Of a DNA stretch of 64,000 nt, positions 45,566 through 56,816 are shown one piece after another. This DNA is from Patella vulgata (taxonomy: Eukaryota > Mollusca > Gastropoda > Patellidae), in the NCBI RefSeq assembly GCF_932274485.2, contig NC_065884.2:40629540-40693539 (forward strand), written 5' to 3'. Both the position numbers and the translations under genes were made by a program. The notes beneath the pieces are model-generated. The model did not search any database. It was not told where the DNA came from and saw only the letters and a program-made list of their open reading frames with translations. The number at the start of each line of letters is the position of its first letter. Position 1 is the stretch's first letter.

Positions 45566-46889
45566 CTGGGTCCGTATTCAAAGGTTTTCTTAAAGTTAAG
45601 TAAAAATACTCAATTTTTCCACTTTACCAAGTATTTAGCATATACTTGGCTATGGAAAAACTTAACTGCACACTTAAAATATGGAATACCACCATTAGCC
45701 AAAAAGCATGAATTTCTAACTTATGGAATAACCCCCACTGCCAAAAATCACGAATTACTCACGTTGCACGCAAGACGCAAGTTATGTCCCCTTAAGAGCA
45801 CTGCACTATACTCTATTAAAATCTTGGTTGTTATTACTAGGAAAATGTTTGTCGAAATATTATATTGTAATGCACGAAAATAGTATGACTATTATATATG
45901 ATTATGATGGTACGCATCTTTTACCGGAACAGCTGATTTCGTATAGATGTTTTTCAAAAAAAAAAAAAAAAGATTTCAATAGCAGTTATCAAATAGTGGT
46001 AGTATAATGATGGATATTGTAAACTTTATTATAACGAATAGAAAATAAGATATAAGCAATACGCAGGGCTATTGGCTTTAAAGGTAAACTGAACAAATCA
46101 TTCAGTGCTGTTTATAAATCTATCATTTGAGAAATTCATAGAAATTGTGTCAGTTCCTAAACTTTAGAATCCAAAAGGCCTGGTCATGACGGTACATTGT
46201 AAATCATTGGTGGCACGCTTTGGTCAGCAGTCATCATCATATACTTCAAATATGTAGATGGGAATGAATTGTGAAAAATAAACCATGCCTTGCTTCTCGC
46301 GGCCGTATTAATATTTTCTGAAATCTACAATGGAATGTCATCGCAGTCAATTTACAAATAAAATTAACGCATCAAACTTTATTATATGACAGTCGTGGCA
46401 AACATGATTGATTAAGCAATACAAACATGATAGTAACCATTTGGGTGGTAGTAACCTTATACGCTATTATGGCTCTACAAAATCAAGGCTGATGATGACA
46501 AAAAAACGTTTGATGCCAACTGAGCTCAGCGATATTGTCTTTGTTTCAATCTCAATTCCCTAACTTTTGAAATCGCCATTACGGCCCTGTTACTACATTG
46601 TGTACTTCGGTCAAAAGAAGTCATTATTATCTCACTTAACTTTAAGGTACCTCCCATAGGTCACTTAAAGTTAAGTGGATTTTTCTCACTTAAACTGGCC
46701 ATTGAATACCACTAAAAGATTAAACACTTATAAGTTAAGACAGCTTAACTTTAAGGGAAAATTTGATACTTAACACTGCCTTTGAATACCACTTACCAGT
46801 AACTTACATGAAGTTAATGTATATTTAAGTGAAATCTAGTAGTTAAATGTCTATCTTAGACTTATGATATCTTTTGAATACGGACCCAG
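45566..46889. mobile_element. TIR element, 1324 bp, non-coding
   Basis: Perfect 17-bp terminal inverted repeats: ctgggtccgtattcaaa at 45566 and its complement ending at 46889. The subterminal regions are rich in cttaactttaag- and cacttaaagttaagtgg-like palindromic words (46630-46860 and 45590-45700). The interior has no transposase frame, so it is non-autonomous. No convincing target duplication, so the superfamily is not assigned. Confidence 0.8.
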
Positions 46890-47106
46890 TTCTTTATTTA
46901 CTTTGAGCATAAAATTCATCAGTATACATATAATTACATAATCTATAGTATGTACAATATAACAAAGTAAATAAGTTGAGAGTGGAAATTTATATTATAT
47001 ATCTACTATAATGTCATCAAAATTAGTAATTTAATATTATGGTTAATTATACTAAACATCATTTAGGTTATAATCATTAAGGCTTTCTACATCCTTTTTA
47101 ATTCCA
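46890..47106 (-). mobile_element. Probable 3' untranslated region of the 47-61 kb LINE
   Basis: On the minus strand this follows the LINE stop codon at 47107 and ends with gctcaaagtaaataaagaac, a polyadenylation-like AATAAA, just before the TIR element. Confidence 0.5.
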
Positions 47107-47323
47107 TTATTTTTTTAACAATTCTGATCGATGCTTATCGGCATATGACAAATATTTACCGATTTCACGATCCAGAGTTGAACCACTAGCTATGAAACTA
47201 CTCCTTTGAATTCATAACCACGCATTTTAAAACCGATTGCATAAAACTCCATACGTATAGGCCTATTCTACCTCGGATGACCGAGACTATACATATTCGT
47301 CTCTAAGGAAACGGCCGCCATTG

Positions 47324-47488
47324 ATGTTACCTGACAATAGTCACTTGATAGAAAATGTTCCCGAAATAAAACAGAAAGAAGAAAATGTTTCCGTAATGAA
47401 CCCTACTCAAGAAGATCCAGACCTATATGAAGAATCCTGGAAGCAGTTAGCAGAAAAATTTAATTTGATCACTGATTTTTTAATATAA
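47324..47488 (+). other. 54-codon frame in Penelope pseudo-LTR (also 48879-49043)
   Basis: A frame from MLPDNSHLIENVPEIKQKEE to EKFNLITDFLI is identical in both pseudo-LTR copies. The repeats are nearly identical anyway, so this says little about selection. No known domain. Confidence 0.3.
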
Positions 47489-47691
47489 TTCCAGTACAGG
47501 GATTAAACTTCTACATCTTTTAATTTTCAACATTTTTTAATCCCAGTATAGGGATTATTTTTTCAATCTTTTAAATAATAATCCTAACCTAAGGATTATT
47601 TAATCCCAATTTATTTTCAGGCGCATGCGCCAAAAATTTGTATATATACCACTAATCTGGGATTATTTTTTAATATTGTTCAAATTGCCAA

Positions 47692-47720
47692 CTGATGAAG
47701 GGCTATTAGCCCGAAACGCG
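47692..47720 (+). ncRNA. Hammerhead-ribozyme-like core, pseudo-LTR copy 1
   Basis: ctgatga, a GGGC/GCCC stem-loop (gggctattagccc) and gaaac form the conserved CUGAUGA - stem II - GAAA layout of hammerhead ribozymes. Such motifs are established in Penelope-like elements. Stem III after gaaac (cgc ... gtg) is short and a canonical cleavage triplet was not clear, so activity is doubtful. Confidence 0.6.
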
Positions 47721-49246
47721 TTTTGGTGAAGATTATACTGATTTAAATTCACACAGTGTTGATCTAGTTTGTTCCTGGGGGATTATCTTTACTAATCTAT
47801 TCTACACGGACTGGTTCCTGCTCTCCCTCAGATGCATCACTGAGATCCAAACCGGACCACATTGTTACAGGGGAATCTTCCACCCTCCTACTTTTTCGAG
47901 TGTAGGGGTTTCATCGTCTCTTTGACTTGGAATTTTTATCTCACTTTTTTCGGACGATCCAGCATCCTCTGTGGATCCCCTCACACTCCAGAGACACCTG
48001 AGCGCTACCTTAGCGTACTTTCTCTATCACCAATCACCACCGGTATGGAAGAAGAAAATCCGAATAAACGACCTAGAAACGATATCGAACCTGAAACATT
48101 TTTTTTCCACTACTTTTACCAACAGCAAAAAGCTTCCAGATAATCTTGTCCTGTATTTACGGGTCTTTAGAAAACTCCGATTCAACTTACTGAAATGTGA
48201 AAATCACATTACTTTCCTGAATTTATCCATAGAAAAACACTTTGTACCTAAAGGATTAAATCAAAGCAAGACTTTACCACAAACACCGGATTTCCCGAGT
48301 CGCTTCCAAATACGTTGGGAAGCGGCGCATCAAAATTTTGGCAAAGAACTCACACTTATTTTATTTAAAGTTTCCACTATACCAATAACAAAGAAATTAG
48401 AAGATCAATCTATACACACTTGGATTTGATTTAGAAAAACCTAAAGAAGAATAAATACCGCCAGTACATACCAGATCGAGGAATACCTATTGAAACCAAA
48501 TCTATGGTCTATTTTTACAGCATCCGTTTTAGAGAAACTGTTATTCTGACAACTTCACCTTTAAGCTATACTTCGTACATTTTCCTCCCGTGGCCCTCTA
48601 GACTACAGAATATTATTTTTATTCATAGAGGTGACCAACAACCCCCCTATTCACTCGCAATACGATATCTACCGCCTATCAGCATCACCGATTTCACGAT
48701 CCAGAGTTGAACCACTAGCTATGAAACTACCCCTTTGAATTCATAACCACGCATTTTAAGACCGATCGCATAAAACTCCATACGTATAGGCCTATTCTAC
48801 CTCTGCACGTTTGAAGACTAGGAGGTTCCGGATGACCGAGACTATACGTATTCGTCTCTAAGGAAACGGCCGCCATTGATGTTACCTGACAATAGTCACT
48901 TGATAGAAAATGTTCCCGAAATAAAACAGAAAGAAGAAAATGTTTCCGTAATGAACCCTACTCAAGAAGATCCAGACCTATATGAAGAATCCTGGAAGCA
49001 GTTAGCAGAAAAATTTAATTTGATCACTGATTTTTTAATATAATTCCAGTACAGGGATTAAATTTCTACATCTTTTAATTTTCAACATTTTTTAATCCCA
49101 GTATAGGGATTATTTTTTCAATCTTTTAAATAATAATCCTAACCTAAGGATTATTTAATCCCAATTTATTTTAAGGCGCATGCGCCCAAAATTTGTATAT
49201 ATACCACTAATCTGGGATTATTTTTTAATATTGTTCAAATTGCCAA

Positions 49247-49274
49247 CTGATGAAGGGCTATTAGCCCGAAACGC
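49247..49274 (+). ncRNA. Hammerhead-ribozyme-like core, pseudo-LTR copy 2
   Basis: Same core and stem II as at 47692. The sequence after gaaac differs slightly (gcatattggtg instead of gcgttttggtg). Confidence 0.6.
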
Positions 49275-49485
49275 ATATTGGTGAAGATTATACTGATTTA
49301 AATTCACACAGTGTTGATCTAGTTTGTTCCTGGGGGATTATCTTTACTAATCTATTCTACACGGACTGGTTCCTGCTCTCCCTCAGATGCATCACTGAGA
49401 TCCAAACCGGACCACATTGTTACAGGGGAATTTTCCGCCCTCCTACTTTTTCGAGTGTGGGGGTTTCATCGTCTCTTTGACTTGG

Positions 49486-50290
49486 AATATTTACCTAGTT
49501 TATACAAGTTTTTATATTTCTGGTACTTAGTAACTGAAAGAATTTAAAAAACGTTATATTAGGTCTAGTGTAATAATACAGCTTGATAAAATTAATGTGT
49601 TTATCCTCAAATGATGGGCAAATTAACGTGGTGAAATTCATCTTCCAGTTCATCAAGTTGACAAAATGTACATAGTCGTTGATCATGTGGCACTTTAGTA
49701 TATCAACCGGTTTCTATATATAATTTATGGGCTGATAAATATAATTTATGGGCTGATAAGCGTAGACGAGTTAAATGTTTCAATAATATAGGCTTTATAG
49801 GCTTTAAAAGATACGGTTGGAGTGTAAAATTTAAAACAACATGTTGATAATAGATTCCTTTAGGAGACTGGCAGATATTGCCATAACAAGACTGTTTAAA
49901 GATATCAAATATTCTCTGTTTAAAAATGAACACTGAATGTTTGTCAACATTTTGCCACAAATACCCCAATCCTAAACAATCTAATTCCTTTTTAAGATTA
50001 CAAATCCAGTTATCATTATTATTAAACATGTCAGTTAAACAACATCTAAGTTAGTCGTTTTCAGTAGAAAAAAGTTTAATATAATATTTAAAAATTTTAA
50101 TTTTCCTTAAGATCTGTAAGGGATATCTACCCAATTCAAATAATAGCAGGTCATGATACTTGGATTGTTTAACACCTAAAATCAATTTTAGGTAATAAAA
50201 ATGTAGTTTATCAATTTCAGGTGCTTTGTGAAACCCCCAGATTTCAGCACCATAATTTAGTATACTACCAACATAAGTATCAAAGGCATA
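49486..50290 (-). pseudogene. LINE part: post-RT C-terminal region
   Basis: Minus-strand reading from 50290: FDTYVGSILNYGAEIWGFHK, then IDKLHFYYLKLILGVKQSK, then the frame 50029-49703 (MFNNNDNWICNLKKELDCLG and so on), then RLCTFCQLDELEDEFHHV. LNYGAEIWG is a hallmark of the LINE region after the reverse transcriptase. A short duplicated phrase (LSAHKLY twice) and several stops are present. It continues the piece that ends at 56817, across the TIR element. Confidence 0.85.
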
Positions 50291-51927
50291 CTACAGAAGC
50301 GTAAAGGGGTCATGCAAAATTTTGTAGAAGACCTCGAGATCATGCGATCCTTTCTCGAGAACTCAATTTAATGTTCTCGAAATCCCCTAATAATTTTCTC
50401 GAGAATCTCCCATTCCGTGTTAAAGATCTCCAGAATTCGAGTTAATGTTCTCAGGATCTTGCCATCCTGTGTAGATTTTCTCGAGATCTCGGTTATTTTT
50501 ATGTGTGCACATAGTTTTAACATATTAACGTATTTACCCCCCCACACACAAAACCTTAATAGCACGATAGAGCCTACAGTTTTTAACGGATTTGTTTCAA
50601 ATTTAGTGTAAAGCATTGAGGCCATGAGAGGACAGTCCCTGTAGCTTCTAGCACACCTTGTCGTTTTGGAGTTATCTCCCTTTTCCTAAAAACTTGTTAA
50701 CACAATAGAGGCTACAGTTTTTAACTGATTTTGTTTTTCAAATGTGGTGTGAAGCACTAGGACCTTTCAATTTCAGTACTCCGCAAACTTCTGTTCGAAG
50801 GTTACCATCTTTGACCATATTTTTTTTCAAATATTATGTGACGATGAGAGGACGAACCCTATCGATATTCAGCATTCTGTGACCTTCTGTTCCTTAATAT
50901 AACCCCCCCTCCGCCCGTATTTTTTTTCAAATATTATGTGACGATGAGAGGACGAACCCTATCGATATTCAGCATTCTGTGACCTTCTGTTCCTTAATAT
51001 ACCCGCCCCCCTCGCCGCCCGCTCCCTGAAAGCCTTGTTCACGTCATAGAGGCTTCACTTTTACAATTTTGTGTGAAGCTTTGGGGTCATGAAATTTATT
51101 GATATTCAATGGTTAGCGACCTTCGGTTCCGGAGTTATACTCTCCATTCTTTGAAAACCTTGTTTTTAACAGATTTTCGATATTCGATGTTCCGCGACAA
51201 GGATGACCCCGGTTAATTTTCAGCAATATAAGATTTCTGTCCTAGCGATATAACAAGCATGTGAACACGATAGAGATTAGATTTCTTGATGAATGCTAGA
51301 TCCTTATTCAATTTATTAAACAACCAAGTTTTCCTTTTGAATAATCTGCTGTTGAGGCATAGACACTGCGTGGGCGTATCTCCACACTTTGTGTGGCTAT
51401 CATTCAAATTTCTTTTCAATCATTAGTGTCCCAAGGAGAGGAACCCTATTTATTTTCGGCGGAACAATGAACCTTATTGATTTGCAGCGCTCCCTTGTGA
51501 ACGCGTTAGAGCGCAGAGTTTTTCAAGATTTTTTATTTAAAATCTGCTCCGAAGCATTTGTGCCACAAGACAAAAAACTCTGTGTCTAGCTTTATTCTAA
51601 AACAAAATATGGTCTGAAAACAATGCAAAACGTCGCCCAAACATTAAATTGAAATAATTTAACAAGCATGTCTGTAATTCAAAGCTTCACACATTAAAGC
51701 TAACCTTTGAATTTCATATTTGGTGTGAAGTATGGGGGCCATAAGACGATGAACCCTATCGATTTTAATCATATTTCAAATTTAGTGTAAATTATGGGTA
51801 CCCTATCGACTGTCCATTTATTCTTTCATTAATTAGCAGTTTTCCTTTGTAACAAATGTTAGAGGTTTTTTTTTTATCAAATTTGGTGCAAAGTATTGGG
51901 ACAATGGTTGCTTCACAACGTGGAGAC

Positions 51928-54900
51928 TGTTGATATTAATAGTTTAATACATATAGACAATACAAGTTGACTCCCTAAGTAAATAATTAGTGGTCTGTGT
52001 CCAGGTGGCGCTGTAGTATGATAATAGAGTTGTAAACAATGATGGCTGACTAAATAGTCACTGAATTATATTTTAATTAATAAATAACCTGTTTGAACAC
52101 TAATAATGTCTTTAATAAGACCCCAAACAACTTACATGGTGTCAGAAGTTTAAAGTGACAGCAAGTATGCAGAATCTACCACCTCCCAAGTCATTAGATT
52201 TGACAAATAGTAGAAATAAGAAGGAAGCATGGACTTCGTTCAAGAAACAATTTGAGTTGTACCTGACAGCCTCTGGAGCGAGGAATCAACCAAATGATGT
52301 TAAAAGGTCTGGATTGCTGCATCTTGTTGGTGAAGATGGAAGGAAAATAGCCTCCACATTCCAAATAAAAGAAGAGGGTGAAAATGAAACCTCAATAGAA
52401 GATTTAATCAGAATGTTTGATGATTATTTTATTGGTGCCAGAAATATTATTTATGAACGGCATATTTTAAGAAATATAAAGCAAGAGAAAAGGGATTTTG
52501 ATGAATTTTTGACAGAAATCAAGGAACAAGTAAAAAGCTGTGCTTATGGTGAGATGTCTGACGAAAGTGTTCGAGATCAGATAGTAGAAGGAATAAGTAG
52601 TCCAGTCTTGCTGCAGAAATTACTAACCAATAAAAATTTAACATTAGAAGTAGCCATACAGGAATGCAGGACATTTGAAAATGTAACTAAACAGATGAAT
52701 CAAATGACATCTAAAGGTCAAGAAGGCGCTACTGCAGTATGTCACCAAACCGTTGATGCCTTTAGTAAAAAAGGGAGAAAAACAAATAATCATCCAAGAA
52801 AAGATGAAAATAGAAGACATACAGAAACAAAACATAAATATGAGCCAACAAACCAGAAGAAGTTTGACAAAACTTGTCAACGATGTGGTTACAATCATAA
52901 ATATAATGATTGTCCAGCATATGGTAAAACTTGTACCAAATGTCATAAATTAGGTCATTTTAGTAAAATGTGCAGGACCAAGAAAGTCGACCAATTTACT
53001 GAAGACAATTCTGATGAAGATTTATTTCTTGGTATGGTAAATGAAGAAATTATTGATGAATCAAATGATGAAGATAATTTATACATATCAATGGTGAAAG
53101 AAAATAATACCAATAGTAAAGATACCTTAGAATGGAACATAGAAGCCAAAGTTGGTGTTCAAGACAGAAAAGTTAAATTTAAATTAGACAGTGGAGCGCA
53201 AGCTGATGTGTTACCCTACCATGTCTATCGACAAATATCTAGAAAAAGATTAAATCCAACCAAAAGAAGACTAGTTACCTATAATGGTCAAAGATTAGAT
53301 ATAGCTGGTGAAGTTATTCTTATGGTTAAAATAAAGAATGACAAGAAATTGGTCAACTTTATAGTTATTCGAGATAAAACGGTTCCAGTTTTAGGGCTGA
53401 GATCCTGTGAAGATTTAAATTTAATAAAACGAGTAGAAAGTTTAAATAACAAAGACAATGATATATTTAATAAATATAATGACGTTTTTAATAAAACAAT
53501 AAAAGGTATAAATGTGCCTGAAGTTAAAATCTATATGAAAGATGATGCTAAACCAGTCCAGTATCCTCCCAGAAGAATAGCTTATGCTATTCGTGAACAA
53601 GTCAAGGAAGAGTTGAATAGGATGGAACAGAATGGTATTATTCAGAGAATAAATGAACCAACCGAGTGGATAAATGCAATGGTGGTCGTAGAGAAGCCTA
53701 ATGGTAAGCTACGTATCTGTTTAGATCCCAGAGATTTAAATCAGTACATCATATCAGACCAATATAAGATGCCAACCATTGATGAGATGACTGCTAGGCT
53801 GAATAATTCGAAGATATTCACAAAATTAGACGCTACCGAAAGTTTTTGGCAGCTAAAGCTTGATGAAGAGTCATCAAAATTAACAACATTTTCAACTCCA
53901 TTTGGTAATTTTTGTTTCAAAAGACTTCCTTATGGTTTAAACATTTCTAGTCAAGTATTTCAACGTGTTATGAGTCAAACATTTCAAAATCATGAAGGCG
54001 TAGAAGCTTATGTAGATGACATAATGATACATGCTGAAAATCAGAAAATTCATGATGAAAGACTTAAAGCTACACTAGACAAATGTCGTGAAATGAACTT
54101 AAAACTGAATAAAAATAAATGTGAACTGAATAAAACTGAGGTAAAATATCTTGGTGTAATTATCACTGGAGATGGTCAGAAAATTGATCCGGATAGAATT
54201 TCATCCATTGTAAATATGAAAAGCCCATCTTCTAAGGAAGAACTACATAGATTTCTAGGGATGTTGACCTACCTAGCTAATTTCCTACCCAATCTTTCTC
54301 AAGAAACTGCAATATTGAGAGACTTAATTAAAGAGAAAAATGTGTTTGTATGGACAGCAAACCATGAACTAAAATTTCAACAGCTAAAGAGAATGTTGAC
54401 AGAAGCACCAGTTTTAAAATTCTTCGATACAAAAGAAGATATTACTATAACTTGTGACAGCTCACAATATGGTTTAGGTGGTGCACTATTACAAAATAAC
54501 AGACCAGTCGCGTTTATATCAAGGACATTGACTGATGCTGAGAAAAATTACTCTCAGATTGAAAAAGAACTGTTATCAATTGTATTTACTACAGAACGAT
54601 TTCATCAATATGTTTATGGTGTGAATAAATTTAAAGTTGTTAATGATCATAAACCATTAAAATTTTTATTTACAAAATCATTGACATCCGCACCTCCGAG
54701 AATAGCAAGATTGATGATACGTTTACAAAAGTATAATTTTGAGTACGAATGGATACCAGGAAAAGACTTAAAAGTAGCTGATACATTAAGCAGAGCACCA
54801 CAACCCCCAAAACCTGAAGATTTAAAGTTTCATCAGGAATTAGATTATTATGTGCATGTGGTACATGCATTATTACCATTTAGTAACACAATGTTAGATA

Positions 54901-56553
54901 ACTTTCAAAAATCGTGTGAAGCTGATAATGAACAATTAGAATTACGTAGAATCATTCAAAATGGATGGCCAGATAATCGTCATGATTTAAATGACACTGT
55001 AAAACCGTATTGGAACTTCCGCGATGAACTTTCAAATTTTAAAGGTTTAATTTACAAAAATAATAGATTGTTAATTCCTAAAGAGTGGAAAAGCGACATG
55101 CTGAGACGATTACACGAAGGACATTTAGGTTTTGAAAAATGTGTTACTCGAGCAAGATCCTGTATGTTTTGGATCGGCATGTCAAATGACATTGAAAATT
55201 ACGTAACAAAATGTGAAATATGTCAAACATATAAAAATCAACAAACAAATCAAACACTTCAACCACATGAAAGACCAAATATTCCATGGTTAAAAGTTGG
55301 AGCAGACTGTTTTCATTTTAATAATTTAGACTATTTACTGTTAGTTGATTATTATTCAAATTACTTTGAGATAGCTCAGTTGAAAAATTTGTCAGCTGAA
55401 GAAACCATATTAAAAATGAAATCCATCTTCGCAAGACATGGAATTCCAGAAACCCTTGTGTCTGACAATGGGACAAATTTTTCAAATGAAAAATTTAGAA
55501 AATTTTCAACTGAATGGGGAATAAATCACAAAACATCGAGTCCTCATTATCCAAGAAGTAACGGGTTAGCTGAAAAATATGTTGGAATTGTTAAAAAGTT
55601 ACTCATAAAAGCTAAAGCTGATAAACAAGATCCTTATTTAGCTATATTAAACTACAGAGACAGCCCAGTTCTTGGATCGAAAACTCCATCACAGTTATTA
55701 TTTGGAAGACGATTACGAACTAATTTACCAATATCCAAATCATATCTAAGACCTACAAGACAGATAGGTGTTCAAAAGGAAAGAGAAAAGAAGATAGAAG
55801 GTCAAAAGAAACAATTTGACAAAACATCAATTGACTTGAAACCACTTCAACCAGGTCAATCAATCAGCATTTGGAATTTTGATAGAAAGAAATGGACTCC
55901 TGGTAAAATTCTATATCAACACAACAGTCCAAGATCTTATATGGTACGAAGTGATGATGGTTCAGTAATAAGGAGAAATAGACAACATTTAAAACCTTTC
56001 TACACAGAACAATATCTTAATCATGATCCAGTTGACAACACAATTCAAAATGGTGGACAAAATGGAGACAATAACTTTCCAGGAAATTTTGAACTAGAGC
56101 ACAATCAACCAAATGGACCAAATGAACAACAAGAAGAAATTCAACCTGATATAAATGAACCAAATCTATTGAGAACTGCTAGTGGAAGAGTAAGCAGGAA
56201 ACCATCATGGATGAGAGACTATGATAACTAAATATATTTTGTTCTGTGAATTTAAAACAATTGGATATTGCATGTTTAGTTTGTTACTTTAATTGAGTGA
56301 AGTTTAATTTGTGTTTAAAATTTTATTTTATATAAAAAGGGAGATGTTGACATTAATAGTTTAATACATATAGACAATACAAGTTGACTCCCTAAGTAAA
56401 TAATTAGTGGTCTGTGTCCAGGTGGCGCTGTAGTATGATAATAGAGTTGTAAACAATGATGGCTGACTAAATAGTCACTGAATTATATTTTAATTAATAA
56501 ATAACCTGTTTGAACATTAATAATGTCTTTAATAAGACCCCAAACAACTTACA
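51928..56553 (+). mobile_element. Ty3/Gypsy LTR retrotransposon, whole-looking, young
   Basis: LTRs of 209 bp at 51928-52136 and 56345-56553 begin TGTTGA and end TTACA, and differ at two positions (about 99% identical). Target duplication gagac (51923-51927; 56554-56558). Primer-binding site tggtgtcagaagt at 52137, of the tRNA-Leu type. Polypurine tract aaaaagggaga before the 3' LTR. No envelope gene. It sits inside the tandem-repeat TIR element. The near-identical LTRs and long open frame imply recent insertion. Confidence 0.95.
52167..56231 (+). CDS. Gag-Pol polyprotein of the Ty3/Gypsy element
   Basis: A single frame of about 1354 codons from the first ATG at 52167; the frame is open slightly upstream. 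Order and approximate residues: Gag with two zinc knuckles (CQRCGYNH, CTKCHKLGHFSKMC; 237-272); aspartic protease DSGA (~340); reverse transcriptase with YVDDIMIHA (~615); RNase H with TCDSSQYGLGG (~762); integrase zinc domain HEGHLGF ... CEIC (~982) and catalytic core with VSDNGTNF (~1099) and SNGLAEKYV (~1133). The order PR-RT-RH-IN is that of Ty3/Gypsy. Gag and Pol are fused in one frame, as in several invertebrate lineages such as Mag-like elements. A low-complexity Asn/Gln-rich tail ends the protein. Confidence 0.93.
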   Translation: MQNLPPPKSLDLTNSRNKKEAWTSFKKQFELYLTASGARNQPNDVKRSGLLHLVGEDGRKIASTFQIKEEGENETSIEDLIRMFDDYFIGARNIIYERHILRNIKQEKRDFDEFLTEIKEQVKSCAYGEMSDESVRDQIVEGISSPVLLQKLLTNKNLTLEVAIQECRTFENVTKQMNQMTSKGQEGATAVCHQTVDAFSKKGRKTNNHPRKDENRRHTETKHKYEPTNQKKFDKTCQRCGYNHKYNDCPAYGKTCTKCHKLGHFSKMCRTKKVDQFTEDNSDEDLFLGMVNEEIIDESNDEDNLYISMVKENNTNSKDTLEWNIEAKVGVQDRKVKFKLDSGAQADVLPYHVYRQISRKRLNPTKRRLVTYNGQRLDIAGEVILMVKIKNDKKLVNFIVIRDKTVPVLGLRSCEDLNLIKRVESLNNKDNDIFNKYNDVFNKTIKGINVPEVKIYMKDDAKPVQYPPRRIAYAIREQVKEELNRMEQNGIIQRINEPTEWINAMVVVEKPNGKLRICLDPRDLNQYIISDQYKMPTIDEMTARLNNSKIFTKLDATESFWQLKLDEESSKLTTFSTPFGNFCFKRLPYGLNISSQVFQRVMSQTFQNHEGVEAYVDDIMIHAENQKIHDERLKATLDKCREMNLKLNKNKCELNKTEVKYLGVIITGDGQKIDPDRISSIVNMKSPSSKEELHRFLGMLTYLANFLPNLSQETAILRDLIKEKNVFVWTANHELKFQQLKRMLTEAPVLKFFDTKEDITITCDSSQYGLGGALLQNNRPVAFISRTLTDAEKNYSQIEKELLSIVFTTERFHQYVYGVNKFKVVNDHKPLKFLFTKSLTSAPPRIARLMIRLQKYNFEYEWIPGKDLKVADTLSRAPQPPKPEDLKFHQELDYYVHVVHALLPFSNTMLDNFQKSCEADNEQLELRRIIQNGWPDNRHDLNDTVKPYWNFRDELSNFKGLIYKNNRLLIPKEWKSDMLRRLHEGHLGFEKCVTRARSCMFWIGMSNDIENYVTKCEICQTYKNQQTNQTLQPHERPNIPWLKVGADCFHFNNLDYLLLVDYYSNYFEIAQLKNLSAEETILKMKSIFARHGIPETLVSDNGTNFSNEKFRKFSTEWGINHKTSSPHYPRSNGLAEKYVGIVKKLLIKAKADKQDPYLAILNYRDSPVLGSKTPSQLLFGRRLRTNLPISKSYLRPTRQIGVQKEREKKIEGQKKQFDKTSIDLKPLQPGQSISIWNFDRKKWTPGKILYQHNSPRSYMVRSDDGSVIRRNRQHLKPFYTEQYLNHDPVDNTIQNGGQNGDNNFPGNFELEHNQPNGPNEQQEEIQPDINEPNLLRTASGRVSRKPSWMRDYDN

Positions 56554-56816
56554 GAGACACTATCATATAAGGTTTCATATTAACTCAGGATCTCGAGAAA
56601 ATTTACATAGGATGTCAATATCTCGAGAACATTAACTCGAATTCTCGAGAAAATTTACATAGGATGTCAATATCTCAGGAAAATTATCAGGAGATTTCGA
56701 GAACATTAAATTAAGATCTCGAGAAAATTACCAGGTGATCAGAGGATTTCGAGAAAGTATCACAGGATCTCGAGACCTTCTACAAAATTTTGCATGACCC
56801 CTATACGCTTCCGTAG

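Larger units (their letters stand above)
47161..49485 (+). mobile_element. Penelope-like element fossil: two tandem pseudo-LTRs around a partial gene
   Basis: A ~0.8-kb segment at 47161-47940 is repeated at 48690-49485, nearly identical. Between them a coding-looking stretch (about 48120-48430) resembles the N-terminal part of Penelope-type proteins (KLRFNLLKCENHITFLNLS, VPKGLNQSK). The reverse transcriptase core and GIY-YIG domain are not seen. Each repeat carries a hammerhead-like motif, as Penelope pseudo-LTRs are known to do. The whole is flanked by a 10-bp duplication aatatttacc (47151-47160; 49486-49495), showing insertion into the LINE. It is broken and incomplete. The similarity of its two repeats suggests modest age. 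Confidence 0.75.
50291..56816. mobile_element. TIR element with tandem-repeat cargo, containing a Ty3/Gypsy insertion
   Basis: The ~210-bp terminal inverted repeats start ctacagaagcgtaaaggggt (50291) and end in the complement of ctacggaagcgtataggggt (56816). They contain runs of the palindromic word tctcgaga and 'atttaatgttctcg'-type repeats. The interior 50640-51920 holds about ten degenerate ~130-bp units (atagaggctacagtttttaa; ccctatcgatattcagcat), one ~105-bp segment being freshly doubled (50812-51010). Target duplication cata (50287-50290; 56817-56820) within the LINE; removing the element rejoins the LINE frame (KTSLYA / FDTYVG). Without the LTR element it is about 1.9 kb. Non-autonomous, superfamily unknown. 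Confidence 0.8.

Noticed and set aside
47161-49485. Ordinary LTR retrotransposon with ~0.8-kb LTRs
   Set aside because: No TG...CA ends, primer-binding site or polypurine tract; the hammerhead-like motif and N-terminal protein words fit a Penelope-like element better.
52644-54879. Minus-strand frames opposite the Gag-Pol gene
   Set aside because: Shadows of the plus-strand coding sequence.
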